From: UBA11663 sp049616325 | GTDB lineage: Bacteria; Bacteroidota; Bacteroidia; Flavobacteriales_D; Sanyastnellaceae | Assembly (NCBI GenBank): GCA_049616325.1 | Contig: JBMZHG010000003.1 | Span: 49,333 to 113,332 of the forward strand | Direction of reading: 5' to 3' | DNA: 64,000 nucleotides | In this document: positions 1-8,204 of the stretch, piece after piece | How the letters are laid out: each line of letters opens with the position of its first letter | Position numbering within the stretch: position 1 is the first letter of the stretch | Notes under the pieces: model-generated | Databases searched by the model: none | What the model was told of the DNA's origin: nothing | What the model saw: the letters and a program-made list of their open reading frames with translations, nothing else | Translations under genes and position numbers: made by a program

Positions 1-49
1 AGCCGGTCCTTCTTCTACGTATTGCGATGACTGTGTTGTTTAGTAAAAC

Positions 50-1993
50 TCAAATGTTGTTCGCCAGCATCTCGGCCACTTCACGCTGAACGCGTTCCGC
101 AAAGGCTTCGACACTGACGCTGCCTAAGTCTCCTTCTCCTTGCTTGCGCACCGAGACGGATCCTTCAGCAGCCTCGTTTTCCCCGACAATCAGCATGTAA
201 GGCACTTTGTCAAGCTCCGCTTCGCGGATTTTCTTGCCGACCTTTTCTGACCGCGCGTCTACGAGGGCGCGAATATCGCCATTTTCAAGCACTTTTGAAA
301 GCTTTTCAGCGTAATCGTTGAAACGGTCGCTGATGGGAAGGATTCGCGCCTGTTCCGGAGTGAGCCAAAGCGGGAACTTTCCAGCACAGTGCTCGATGAG
401 GATGGCCACGAATCGCTCCATAGAGCCAAACGGCGCACGGTGAATCATCACCGGACGGTGCTTCCCGTTGTCGGCACCGACGTATTCCAGCTCGAACCGC
501 TCGGGCAGGTTGTAGTCAATCTGCACCGTGCCCAGCTGCCAACGGCGGCCAATCGCGTCGCGAACCATGAAATCCAACTTCGGTCCGTAGAACGCCGCCT
601 CGCCCAGCTCCACGACCGTCTCGAGCCCCTTTTCTTCCGCCACCTCCTGGATGGCCTTCTCGGCTTTGTCCCAGTTTTCTTGGCCCCCGATGTACTTGTC
701 GGGGTTGTCCGGGTCACGAAGGCTAACCTGGGCGACGAAGTTTTGGAAATCCAACGTCTTGAAGATGTACAACACGAGGTCAATGACCTTGCCAACCTCT
801 TCCTTCACCTGGTCTTGCGTGCAGAAAATGTGTGCGTCGTCTTGCGTGAACCCGCGCACTCGGGTCAAGCCGTGGAGCTCGCCGCTCTGCTCGTAGCGGT
901 ACACCGTCCCAAACTCCGCCAAACGAACCGGCAAATCGCGGTACGACCGAGGCCGCGCCTTGAAAATCTCGCAGTGGTGCGGACAGTTCATCGGCTTCAG
1001 GAGGTACTCCTCCCCTTCGGCTGGCGTGTGGATGGGCTGGAAGCTGTCTTCGCCGTATTTGGCGTAGTGACCCGAAGTCACGTAGAGCTCTTTGTTCCCG
1101 ATGTGAGGCGTGATGACCGGTTCGTAGCCTGACTTGCGCTGGGCTTCCTTCAGGAAGTTTTCCAACCGCATGCGAAGGTCCGCTCCCTTGGGCAACCAAA
1201 GCGGCAACCCCTGCCCCACCTTTTCCGAAAAGTGGAAGAGGTCGAGTTCCTTGCCAAGCTTGCGGTGATCCCGCGCACGAGCCTGCTCCAACAACTCCAG
1301 GTGCTCAGCCAGTTCGCTCTTTTTGGTGAAGGTCACCCCGTAGACACGGGTGAGTTGCTTCTGAGTCTCGTCACCCTTCCAGTAAGCCCCAGCAATGGCC
1401 ATGATTTTGGCCGCTTTGACATGTCCGGTGTGGGGAATGTGCGGCCCCCGGCACAAGTCCGTGAAGTCGCCTTGGGTGTAAAACGTGATGGTGCCGTCTT
1501 CGAGGTTTTCGAGCAGGTCGAGTTTGTACTCGTCGCCCTTCTCCTCGAAATACTTGACCGCATCCGCCTTCGACATTTCCCTTCGCACGAAGGGGTTTTT
1601 GGCCTTGGCCAATTCAAGCATCTTCTTTTCTACCGCAGGAACATCTCCTTCCGTGAAGGTGTGATTGCCAAAGTCGACGTCGTAGTAAAACCCGTTTTCG
1701 ACGGGAGGGCCTACCCAAAACTTGATGCCGGGGTACAACGCCTCGAGCGCCTCGGCCATCAGGTGCGCTGAGCTGTGCCACAACGTGGTCATGCCCTGCT
1801 CGTCACGCGACGTCAGCAGTTTCAGGCTGCAATCGCCAATCAACGGACGCTGGGGATCCCAAACCTCGCCGTTCACCTCTGCGGCCAAGACGTTGCGTGC
1901 CAAGCCTTCGCTGATGGAAGTGGCCACATCGAGGGACGTGGTTCCTTCAGATACTTCTTTGACGGTTCCGTCGGGCAGGGTGATTGCAATCAT
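50..1993 (-). CDS. thrS: Threonyl-tRNA synthetase
   Basis: Charges tRNA-Thr with threonine in the cytoplasm. At 647 residues it is full length for the bacterial enzyme. In order it shows an N-terminal TGS domain (about 1-62), the editing domain with the HxxxH motif (H73 and H77 in HSSAH), the linker, the class II catalytic core with the zinc-ligand motif MNCPHH (about 336-341) and motif 2 (FGTVYRYEQSG), and a C-terminal anticodon-binding domain. The start is an ATG at 1991-1993. A Bacteroidota -7 box (2013-2020) lies just upstream, so the mRNA leader is short, about 15 bases. No T-box-like leader fits in that space. The gene downstream lies outside the window. Confidence 0.97.
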   Translation of the reverse strand: MIAITLPDGTVKEVSEGTTSLDVATSISEGLARNVLAAEVNGEVWDPQRPLIGDCSLKLLTSRDEQGMTTLWHSSAHLMAEALEALYPGIKFWVGPPVENGFYYDVDFGNHTFTEGDVPAVEKKMLELAKAKNPFVRREMSKADAVKYFEEKGDEYKLDLLENLEDGTITFYTQGDFTDLCRGPHIPHTGHVKAAKIMAIAGAYWKGDETQKQLTRVYGVTFTKKSELAEHLELLEQARARDHRKLGKELDLFHFSEKVGQGLPLWLPKGADLRMRLENFLKEAQRKSGYEPVITPHIGNKELYVTSGHYAKYGEDSFQPIHTPAEGEEYLLKPMNCPHHCEIFKARPRSYRDLPVRLAEFGTVYRYEQSGELHGLTRVRGFTQDDAHIFCTQDQVKEEVGKVIDLVLYIFKTLDFQNFVAQVSLRDPDNPDKYIGGQENWDKAEKAIQEVAEEKGLETVVELGEAAFYGPKLDFMVRDAIGRRWQLGTVQIDYNLPERFELEYVGADNGKHRPVMIHRAPFGSMERFVAILIEHCAGKFPLWLTPEQARILPISDRFNDYAEKLSKVLENGDIRALVDARSEKVGKKIREAELDKVPYMLIVGENEAAEGSVSVRKQGEGDLGSVSVEAFAERVQREVAEMLANNI

Positions 1994-2012
1994 GAGGATT
2001 TGTTCAGGCCCC

Positions 2013-2020
2013 CAAAGATA
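2013..2020 (-). promoter_or_regulatory. Candidate -7 box for thrS
   Basis: The minus strand reads TATCTTTG, a full match to the Bacteroidota -7 consensus TAnnTTTG, 19 bases before the thrS ATG. I do not see a clear TTG -33 element at the expected distance, so the call rests on the -7 box and its position. Confidence 0.5.
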
Positions 2021-2055
2021 AGCGGCCCCGCGCCTCCTTTTGCGTCCCTCCGACC

Positions 2056-2373
2056 TCAGTCGTTCCAGCTGTCCGAGTCGTCGTCGTCGCTCCCCTTTCC
2101 ACCGCTGCTGTTGTCGCTTTCGAGGTCCAAGTCGTCGCCGTCGATGGAGAAGTCCTCGCCCGTCTCCTCCTCAAGCATCTGAATCATACCGCCGTCCATT
2201 CGAAAGAGGTAGACGGTGTCGTCGGTTTTGACCTCGAGACACGACAAATACTTGCCGTCAGGCATTCGCAGCGAAATGATGTCCTCCTGACTGATCCCCA
2301 AAGGATAAGACTCTTCAATGAGCGCGATGTGATGCGCCTCAATGGTGTTGTAGTTCTTGATCACTCGTTTCAT
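2056..2373 (-). CDS. Small acidic protein of unknown function
   Basis: A 105-residue protein I cannot assign. The first 75 or so residues look folded: a short basic start (MKRVIKN), a helix, then beta-like stretches. The last 30 residues are a run of Asp, Ser and Gly ending in SWND, probably disordered. The ATG at 2371-2373 is preferred; an in-frame alternative 12 codons upstream would overlap the preceding gene. It starts 17 bases after the end of the deoxyhypusine synthase homologue on the same strand, so it is probably the last gene of the speA-speB operon, but nothing in it points to polyamine chemistry. Confidence 0.7.
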   Translation of the reverse strand: MKRVIKNYNTIEAHHIALIEESYPLGISQEDIISLRMPDGKYLSCLEVKTDDTVYLFRMDGGMIQMLEEETGEDFSIDGDDLDLESDNSSGGKGSDDDDSDSWND

Positions 2374-2390
2374 GGCACGTTCGTGTTTGA

Positions 2391-3368
2391 TTACCAATCC
2401 AAAAGCCAACCGAACACCAAAGGAGCAACAATTGTCGCGTCGCTCTCAATGATGTACTTCGGGGTTTTTACACCGAGTTTTCCCCAAGTGATCTTCTCGT
2501 TGGGAACCGCACCGCTGTACGATCCGAAGCTGGTGGTGGAGTCGGAGATTTGGCAGAAATAAGCCCAAAGCGGCACTTCGTCGCGCTCCAAATCTTGGTG
2601 CAACATGGGCACCACACAAATGGGGAAATCCCCTGCAATCCCTCCTCCGATTTGGAAAAACCCGATGGACGAATCCTTCGTCTCTTCGGTGTACCAATCG
2701 GCCAACCAAGTCATGTACTCAATGCCGCTTTTGGTCGTGCTTGGGGCCACGTCGCCCACCAAACAGTGGGCAGCGAAAATGTTGCCCAAGGTGCTGTCTT
2801 CCCAACCGGGCACGACCATCGGCAGGTTCTTTTCTGCAGCAGCCACCATCCAGCTGTCCTTGGGGTCAATCTCGTAGAATTCCTCCAACGCCCCAGATTG
2901 AATCGCCTGGTAGAACCACTCGTGTGGAAAGTGACGACGACCTTCCGCCTCAGCCTTCTGCCACAAATCCTCCATCACCCCTTCCAACCTCCGAAACGCT
3001 TCCTCTTCAGGAATGCACGTGTCCGTGACTCGATTCATGCCCCGGTCGAGCAATTCCTGCTCTTGCTCGGGCGTCAAATCGCGGTAATGCGGAACGCGAG
3101 CGTAGTGGGTGTGCGCCACGAGGTTCATCACATCTTCCTCGAGGTTCGCGCCCGTGCATGAAATGGCGTGGACCTTGTCCTGACGAATCATTTCGGCCAG
3201 GCTCTTCCCTAACTCCGCAGTGCTCATGGCACCGGCGAGGGTAACCAACATCTTGCCTCCGGCGGTCAAATGAGCTTCGTAACCCTTGGCCGCATCTTCG
3301 ACAACCGCGGCGTTGAAGTGGTTGTAGTGGCGCGCCATGAAGGGGCGCAAAAATCCTGTTGAGTTCAT
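2391..3368 (-). CDS. Deoxyhypusine synthase-family protein (probable homospermidine or related polyamine synthase)
   Basis: A 325-residue NAD-dependent aminobutyl-transferase of the deoxyhypusine synthase fold. The catalytic lysine of the family is present in the ITWGKL motif (about K297), and the NAD-binding segments are recognisable (LAGAMS near 60, SCTGAN near 85, GGG-containing segment near 250). Bacteria lack the eIF5A substrate, and in cyanobacteria a homologue (SpeY) makes homospermidine; the same activity, or another use of putrescine/agmatine, is inferred here. The start is the ATG at 3366-3368, which shares four bases with the stop of speB, so translation is probably coupled. A longer frame upstream is out of character with the family and lies inside speB. 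Confidence 0.88.
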   Translation of the reverse strand: MNSTGFLRPFMARHYNHFNAAVVEDAAKGYEAHLTAGGKMLVTLAGAMSTAELGKSLAEMIRQDKVHAISCTGANLEEDVMNLVAHTHYARVPHYRDLTPEQEQELLDRGMNRVTDTCIPEEEAFRRLEGVMEDLWQKAEAEGRRHFPHEWFYQAIQSGALEEFYEIDPKDSWMVAAAEKNLPMVVPGWEDSTLGNIFAAHCLVGDVAPSTTKSGIEYMTWLADWYTEETKDSSIGFFQIGGGIAGDFPICVVPMLHQDLERDEVPLWAYFCQISDSTTSFGSYSGAVPNEKITWGKLGVKTPKYIIESDATIVAPLVFGWLLDW

Positions 3369-4261
3369 GACAAAGGAGTTGGGATCAAGGCGTATGTCAG
3401 CATTTTGTAGACCAGTTTGGCCGCAAGAAAATCGCTCGGAGCGCTGTGTTCGTTGGCGGCGAGCTCCACCACGTCCATCCCAACCACGTTGCCGTGTTGC
3501 GAGGCGAGGCGGATGAGGCCGGTGACCTGATGCCACGTCAGGCCGCCTGGCTCCGGTGTCCCGGTGTGCGGGACAAAGGCAGGGTCAAACGCATCGAGGT
3601 CCACGGTGACGTAAAGCGGCACGCCGCGCTTTCCGAGAGCCGCCAACGCTTCCGACATCCAATCTTCGTCCGGGCGGAGATGGCAATCGTCCCCGGTGAA
3701 CAAGCATCCGGACTGAATGAACTCGCGTTCCGAAGCATCCATGCTCCGGATGCCCACCTGAACGAGCGTGCAATTCCGAGAGGCCCAGTGAACGGCACAT
3801 GCGTGGTTGCACTCCGAACCGTGGTAACTCGGGCGCAAGTCCGCATGGGCGTCGATGTGAAGCACCGCCAAATCGGGGTGAACCGCATGGCATGCTTGGA
3901 TGGCGCCAATGCTCACGCTGTGCTCTCCGCCAAGAACGAAAGGCATCTTGCCTGCGTCGAGCATCTGCGACACGGCTTCACGAACCGAAGCTGTCATCGC
4001 CTCAGGCGAGCCGTCCTCCGTGATGTCTGGGGACACCCAGATCCCCTCGCGGTGAACCTCGGTTCCGGTCTCGATGTCGTAGACCTCCATGTTGTCTGTG
4101 GCGTCGAGCAAAGCCTTCGGACCGCGGTCCGCTCCCTTGCCCCACGTGCTGGTTCCGTCGTAGGGCACAGGCAGGATCGCAACACGGGCATCCGCGAAGT
4201 TCACCTGAGCCTCAGGGAGGTCGGAATACACGCGCGCGCCTGGGGAAGAAAATTCAATCAT
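3365..4261 (-). CDS. speB: Agmatinase
   Basis: A 298-residue ureohydrolase that splits agmatine into putrescine and urea. The binuclear manganese ligands are all visible: GGEHS (H114), DAHADLR (D137, H139, D141) and DLDAFDP (D221, D223). It lies directly after speA with an ATGA overlap and directly before the deoxyhypusine synthase homologue with a second ATGA overlap, so the three proteins should be made together. With an arginine decarboxylase immediately upstream, agmatinase is much more likely than arginase, although the two families share these motifs. Confidence 0.93.
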   Translation of the reverse strand: MIEFSSPGARVYSDLPEAQVNFADARVAILPVPYDGTSTWGKGADRGPKALLDATDNMEVYDIETGTEVHREGIWVSPDITEDGSPEAMTASVREAVSQMLDAGKMPFVLGGEHSVSIGAIQACHAVHPDLAVLHIDAHADLRPSYHGSECNHACAVHWASRNCTLVQVGIRSMDASEREFIQSGCLFTGDDCHLRPDEDWMSEALAALGKRGVPLYVTVDLDAFDPAFVPHTGTPEPGGLTWHQVTGLIRLASQHGNVVGMDVVELAANEHSAPSDFLAAKLVYKMLTYALIPTPLS

Positions 4262-5679
4262 GGCAGTTCAGTTTGGGCTGCGGGAGCAGCGTAACCCAAC
4301 AAAGACAAGACTTGTTCAGAAGGTTGAGCAGGACAAAACTCCCGACATTCAAAACCGCCCTCTTCCGTGTCGTCGATCAAAATGTGACGAAGGCCGGGCA
4401 TCAAGCAGTGGTGCACGCCTCCGTGCCCTCCAATGTTGTCCTGGTAGGCACCTGTGTGGAAAAAGCCCAGGTAAATCGGGTCGTTCTCCTTGAACGTGGG
4501 AAGGTAGATGGCATTGAGGTGCTGCTCCGAGTTGTAGTAGTCGTCGCTGTCGCACGTCAACCCCCCGAGGAAGACGCGTTCGTACGGGTCCATCCACCGG
4601 TTGAGGGGGAGCATGAGGAACCGGTGGTTGACCGCCCACGAATCCGGAAGCGTGGTCATGAAGGACGAGTCGATCATGTTCCAGCGCTCGCGGTCGTTCT
4701 GGCGTTTTTGGTGAAGCACCTTGAACAAGGTGGCTCCCGATTCGCCTACCGTGAACGACCCAAACTCGGTGAAGATGTCCGGATGAGGAACCCCTGCAGC
4801 GTTGCAGCGCATGGCGACTTGCTCGAGGATGGCCTCAAACATGTACGCGTAATCGTACTCAAACGCCAGGCTGTTTTTGGTCGGAAGTCCGCCGCCAATG
4901 TTCAGCGCCGTAAGCGTGGGGCAGATTTGACGGAGTGCCACGTACAAATCCAACGCCTTGTTCAATTCGTTCCAATAGTAGGCCGTGTCGCGAATGCCCG
5001 TGTTCACGAAAAAGTGGAGCATGCGCAACGTCAAAAACGGATGGTCCTTGATGGCCTCTTTGTACAACGGCGCGATGCGGTTGTAGCCAAGTCCCAAACG
5101 CGAAGTGTAGAACGCGAATTTGGGCTCTTCCTCGGTCGCAATTCGGATGCCGATGTCCATGGGTCGGGTCGTGTTTGCGCTGAGTCGCTTCCACTCGTCG
5201 AGGTTGTCGATGACTGGAGTCAACCCCTCCAAGCCTGCTTCACGGAGCTCCAACATGCGCGCCATGTAGGTGTCCGTCTTGAAGCCGTTGCAAATCACCT
5301 GAGCCTCCGCCCGCATGTCTCCGCTTCGGACGAGGTAATCAACGATGTCCAAATCGTACGCCGACGATGTCTCAATCAACGCTCCGTGCTTCAACACCTC
5401 CTTGGTGACGTGCTGAAAATGGTTGCTCTTGGTGACGTAACAATAACGGTAGTTCCCTGCGAATCCAACCTTGTCTGCGGCCGACTTGAACCACCCTTGT
5501 GCGCGGCCGATGTTCTTCCCGATGATCGGCAAGTAGGTGATGCGGAGTGGGGTACCAAACTCTTCCACCAAGTGCATCATCGGGATGCCGTGAAATGCGA
5601 GCTCCCCCTCGCTCAATTGGAATTCCTCTTGAGGCCAGTCAAAACTCTGGTCAATGAGGTCAATATATTTTGTTTTCAA
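4258..5679 (-). CDS. speA: Biosynthetic arginine decarboxylase (short Bacteroidota type)
   Basis: A 473-residue PLP-dependent decarboxylase with an alanine-racemase-like barrel that converts arginine to agmatine. The PLP lysine is K84 in YVTKSN; the C-terminal domain holds the conserved Cys-Asp pair near LTCDSDD and the FHTGAYQ signature. It is shorter than the 630-residue E. coli SpeA and matches the form usual in Bacteroidota. The family normally begins M-x-TKY-x-DLI; here that methionine codon is TTG (5677-5679), since the nearby ATG at 5682-5684 is out of frame. It is the first gene of the polyamine operon. The 270 bases upstream are AT-richer and probably hold the promoter, but I see no clean -7 box. 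Confidence 0.93.
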   Translation of the reverse strand: MKTKYIDLIDQSFDWPQEEFQLSEGELAFHGIPMMHLVEEFGTPLRITYLPIIGKNIGRAQGWFKSAADKVGFAGNYRYCYVTKSNHFQHVTKEVLKHGALIETSSAYDLDIVDYLVRSGDMRAEAQVICNGFKTDTYMARMLELREAGLEGLTPVIDNLDEWKRLSANTTRPMDIGIRIATEEEPKFAFYTSRLGLGYNRIAPLYKEAIKDHPFLTLRMLHFFVNTGIRDTAYYWNELNKALDLYVALRQICPTLTALNIGGGLPTKNSLAFEYDYAYMFEAILEQVAMRCNAAGVPHPDIFTEFGSFTVGESGATLFKVLHQKRQNDRERWNMIDSSFMTTLPDSWAVNHRFLMLPLNRWMDPYERVFLGGLTCDSDDYYNSEQHLNAIYLPTFKENDPIYLGFFHTGAYQDNIGGHGGVHHCLMPGLRHILIDDTEEGGFECREFCPAQPSEQVLSLLGYAAPAAQTELP

Positions 5680-5755
5680 TGCATTAGACTCAATATATTC
5701 AACAAAAGAATGAATTAGAGTTCACCGAGAACTCGCCGTCATTTCAACGTTGAAT

Positions 5756-5899
5756 TCAGAGCCGTCGCGCGAAGGCTCGACGGGCCGCGTTGCGGCGTGC
5801 CCGCTTCCAGAGAAGCGATTCTTCGTGGGCAAAATCGAGGGCGCGTGACATGATGCTGAGGGCCTTGCACATCGCTAAGGCGGAGCAAACATGATTCAT
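5756..5899 (-). CDS. Possible 47-residue basic protein
   Basis: A short frame that starts at an ATG (5897-5899) after an A-rich stretch and ends at 5756. The product has a hydrophobic, Cys-containing N-terminal helix, then HEESLLWKRARR and an Arg/Ala-rich tail. Codon choice looks like the neighbouring genes, and the frame fills part of an otherwise empty 270-base gap between speA and the thioesterase-fold gene. I do not recognise a family. It may be a real small protein or chance coding in GC-rich DNA. Confidence 0.35.
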   Translation of the reverse strand: MNHVCSALAMCKALSIMSRALDFAHEESLLWKRARRNAARRAFARRL

Positions 5900-5952
5900 T
5901 TTTTTCCAGAATGACCTCGCCAAGAACATTTTTTTTTCGGCGCAGTCGCTTT

Positions 5953-6459
5953 TCACACGCCCAGCAGCTTGACGTGCCACGTGATTTCTGCCTTGGCCAC
6001 CACCTCTCCTTCCGCATCCAACACGCGGGAATCGAGGACAAATGAAGCCTTCCCTTCCTTGCTCAAGGCCTCGTGCAATTCACCCCGCGCCTCTTCCGAC
6101 ATGAACGCATGAGCCTGGCACTCCGACTCGGCACGACGGACGTAGGTCATGTTCAGGTTGGACATGATCAACCGCGATCCTCCGATGCCAAGAACGCTCA
6201 GCACCGTGAGACCCGAGGCGTATTCCGCAGCTGTCGCAAGGGCGCAGGCATGCATTGTGCCGAGGTGATTCAAATTCCTGCGTCTTCGCGGCAAGACCAC
6301 AACGCATTCTTCCTCACTCACCTTGGTCACACGCAAACGGTGGGGACGGTTGAACGGAATCACCTCCTGCATCGCTCGGCTTAACCACGATGTGTGGCCT
6401 GCCTTGGCCTTCTCAAATTGCCGGTTAAGCCAACGAACCTGAGCAGTTGAACCCCTCAC
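5953..6459 (-). CDS. Hotdog-fold thioesterase-like protein (DUF4442/PaaI-like)
   Basis: A 168-residue protein with the DUF4442 layout: a helical N-terminus (FEKAKAGH...), the PFN/RPHRLRV strand, the HLGTMHACALATAAE helix in which hotdog thioesterases hold the substrate channel, and long strands to the end. The probable role is hydrolysis of an acyl-CoA or a related thioester; the substrate is unknown. The most likely start is GTG at 6457-6459, one base after the stop of the MazG-like gene, so the two are co-transcribed. No ATG fits the family start better. Confidence 0.72.
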   Translation of the reverse strand: MRGSTAQVRWLNRQFEKAKAGHTSWLSRAMQEVIPFNRPHRLRVTKVSEEECVVVLPRRRRNLNHLGTMHACALATAAEYASGLTVLSVLGIGGSRLIMSNLNMTYVRRAESECQAHAFMSEEARGELHEALSKEGKASFVLDSRVLDAEGEVVAKAEITWHVKLLGV

Positions 6460-6460
6460 C

Positions 6461-6994
6461 TCAAACGGCCGTGAGTGCCTCGCGGGTTGCCTCCACCGTT
6501 TCCGAATGCGCCAGTCGGTCTACCTGGACGTCGTTGGAAACACTCCAAGCAAGACGTTCCACCCGGGGCTCGGCTGTCGGTTCGCCCTGACTTCGAGCGA
6601 GGTGCGATTCCAAAATCGCACCAATGTTGGGACGGAAATAATTGGGGCCTTTCATGACCTTGCCGTCTTCGCGAAGGAGGGGTTCGCCGTTTGGCCCAAG
6701 CTTGGACATGTTGCTGGCCTGAATCTGACGAAACACGCTCGCGATGACGTCTTGCATGCCGTGACGCATCATCGTGCCAGCCAAGATGTAAAGCTGGTCG
6801 CCCAACGCGTCAGCCACTTCAACCATGTCCCCGTTGCACGCCGCTTCGAGGTACTCGTCGTTCTCCTCTGCCATCAGCCGGTGACGCAACTCTGCCTCCT
6901 CTCTCGTGAGCTGAGCGTGTGGATGTTGGGCGTTGGGAATGCCGAAGGCGGTGTGGAAATCAGCCACGTTGGAGAGGACGTCAGAAAGAAGCAT
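6461..6994 (-). CDS. MazG-like / all-alpha nucleoside triphosphate pyrophosphohydrolase
   Basis: A 177-residue protein of the phosphoribosyl-ATP-pyrophosphatase/MazG superfamily. The metal-binding signature is clear: EENDE (43-47) followed by the second helix with VADALGDQLYI (D62 and D66). Such enzymes hydrolyse non-canonical or excess NTPs to NMP and pyrophosphate. The C-terminal 60 residues (after YFRPNIGAIL) are an extension beyond the minimal fold. The ATG at 6992-6994 is chosen over a TTG nine bases upstream. It heads a two-gene unit with the thioesterase-fold gene and is divergent from moxR. Confidence 0.8.
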   Translation of the reverse strand: MLLSDVLSNVADFHTAFGIPNAQHPHAQLTREEAELRHRLMAEENDEYLEAACNGDMVEVADALGDQLYILAGTMMRHGMQDVIASVFRQIQASNMSKLGPNGEPLLREDGKVMKGPNYFRPNIGAILESHLARSQGEPTAEPRVERLAWSVSNDVQVDRLAHSETVEATREALTAV

Positions 6995-7109
6995 GGGGGC
7001 CAAAATCCGTCAAACATCCCCGCCGAGCCAAACGCGATCTTGAAAGGTTTCCCACGCGCTATTCACACAATTTTAAGAACCGCGTTCCTCAAGCCCCTAC
7101 CTCGTCCGA

Positions 7110-7117
7110 TATCTTCG
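7110..7117 (+). promoter_or_regulatory. Candidate -7 box for the moxR-bat operon
   Basis: Reads TATCTTCG, one mismatch from TAnnTTTG, and ends six bases before the moxR ATG. If used, the transcript would start at or next to the start codon. A TTC rather than TTG sits at the -33 distance. Confidence 0.4.
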
Positions 7118-7123
7118 CGTGTC

Positions 7124-8188
7124 ATGGACTCTTTGGACCTCTCAAACCCCATTCCCGCGCCCGCTGCCGCGCCAACTGCGGCGGCGAACGGAAGCGGTGC
7201 TCCAGACATCCAAGCCTTGAACGCTCGGATTGCAGAGAAAAGCGTTTTCGTGGATGCCATTCGCTCGGAGATGAGCCGCGCGATTGTAGGCCAAACCGGG
7301 ATGGTGGACCGCCTTCTGATTGGGCTGTTGGCCAACGGGCACGTGCTCTTGGAAGGCGTCCCAGGCTTGGCCAAAACCTTGGCGATCAAAAGCCTCAGCG
7401 ACACCGTTGCAGGAGCCTTCAGCCGCATCCAGTTCACTCCCGACTTGCTCCCGGCCGACGTCGTTGGCACGCTCGTGTACAATCAACAGTCCCAGGAATT
7501 CACGGTCAAAAAGGGCCCGATTTTCGCCAACTTCGTTTTGGCCGATGAAATCAACCGTGCCCCGGCCAAAGTCCAAAGCGCTTTGCTTGAAGCCATGCAG
7601 GAGCGGCAAGTGACCATCGGTGGCGAGACGCACGAGCTTCCGAAACCGTTTTTGGTCTTGGCCACGCAAAACCCCGTGGAACAAGAAGGCACCTACCCCC
7701 TGCCGGAAGCGCAAGTGGACCGCTTCCTGCTGAAGGTGGTCATTGGTTACCCCACGAAGGAAGAAGAACGTGCCATTGTGCGCGCAAACCTCCAAGAAGG
7801 TGGGCTGCCTCAACCTCAGCGCGTGGTAAGCGGACAAGACATTTTGGAGGCCCGGGAATTGGTGCGTTCAATCTACATGGACGAGAAAATCGAACGGTAC
7901 ATCGTGGACTTGGTGTTCGCGACCCGGAACCCGGAGGATTGCGGGCTGGGCCACCTCAAAGACCTCATTTCTTTTGGGGCCTCGCCTCGGGCCAGCATTG
8001 GTCTGGGGCTTGCCTCCAAGGCCCACGCCTTTTTAAAGCACAGAGGGTTTGTGACCCCCGAGGACGTTCGTGCTGTCGCCATGGACGTCATGCGTCACCG
8101 CATTGGCACCACGTTCGAAGCCGACGCCGAAAACATCAGTTCCGCCCAAATCTTGACGGAACTCATGGATCACGTCGAAGTCCCCTGA
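7124..8188 (+). CDS. MoxR-family AAA+ ATPase
   Basis: A 354-residue chaperone-type AAA+ ATPase. Walker A is GVPGLAKT (78-85), Walker B is VLADEINR (about 137-144), followed by sensor and arginine-finger segments (LATQNPVEQEGTYPLPEAQ, D-R-F). It begins with about 25 Ala/Pro/Gly-rich residues that are probably flexible. MoxR proteins act with VWA-domain partners to mature or remodel envelope or metal-dependent complexes; here the partners are the DUF58 and BatA/BatB proteins encoded directly downstream. The start is the ATG at 7124; sequence upstream belongs to the divergent gene pair. Confidence 0.93.
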   Translation: MDSLDLSNPIPAPAAAPTAAANGSGAPDIQALNARIAEKSVFVDAIRSEMSRAIVGQTGMVDRLLIGLLANGHVLLEGVPGLAKTLAIKSLSDTVAGAFSRIQFTPDLLPADVVGTLVYNQQSQEFTVKKGPIFANFVLADEINRAPAKVQSALLEAMQERQVTIGGETHELPKPFLVLATQNPVEQEGTYPLPEAQVDRFLLKVVIGYPTKEEERAIVRANLQEGGLPQPQRVVSGQDILEARELVRSIYMDEKIERYIVDLVFATRNPEDCGLGHLKDLISFGASPRASIGLGLASKAHAFLKHRGFVTPEDVRAVAMDVMRHRIGTTFEADAENISSAQILTELMDHVEVP

Positions 8189-8204
8189 GGTTGATCGACA
8201 GGCC

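Noticed and set aside
5660..5699. Ten-base direct repeat TCAATATATT (5660-5669 and 5690-5699) as an operator at the speA start
   Set aside because: The first copy codes for the conserved start of SpeA, and the AT-rich repeat could occur by chance; not enough to call a site.
4273..5718. A 481-codon open frame antisense to speA
   Set aside because: Shadow of arginine decarboxylase; composition is not protein-like.
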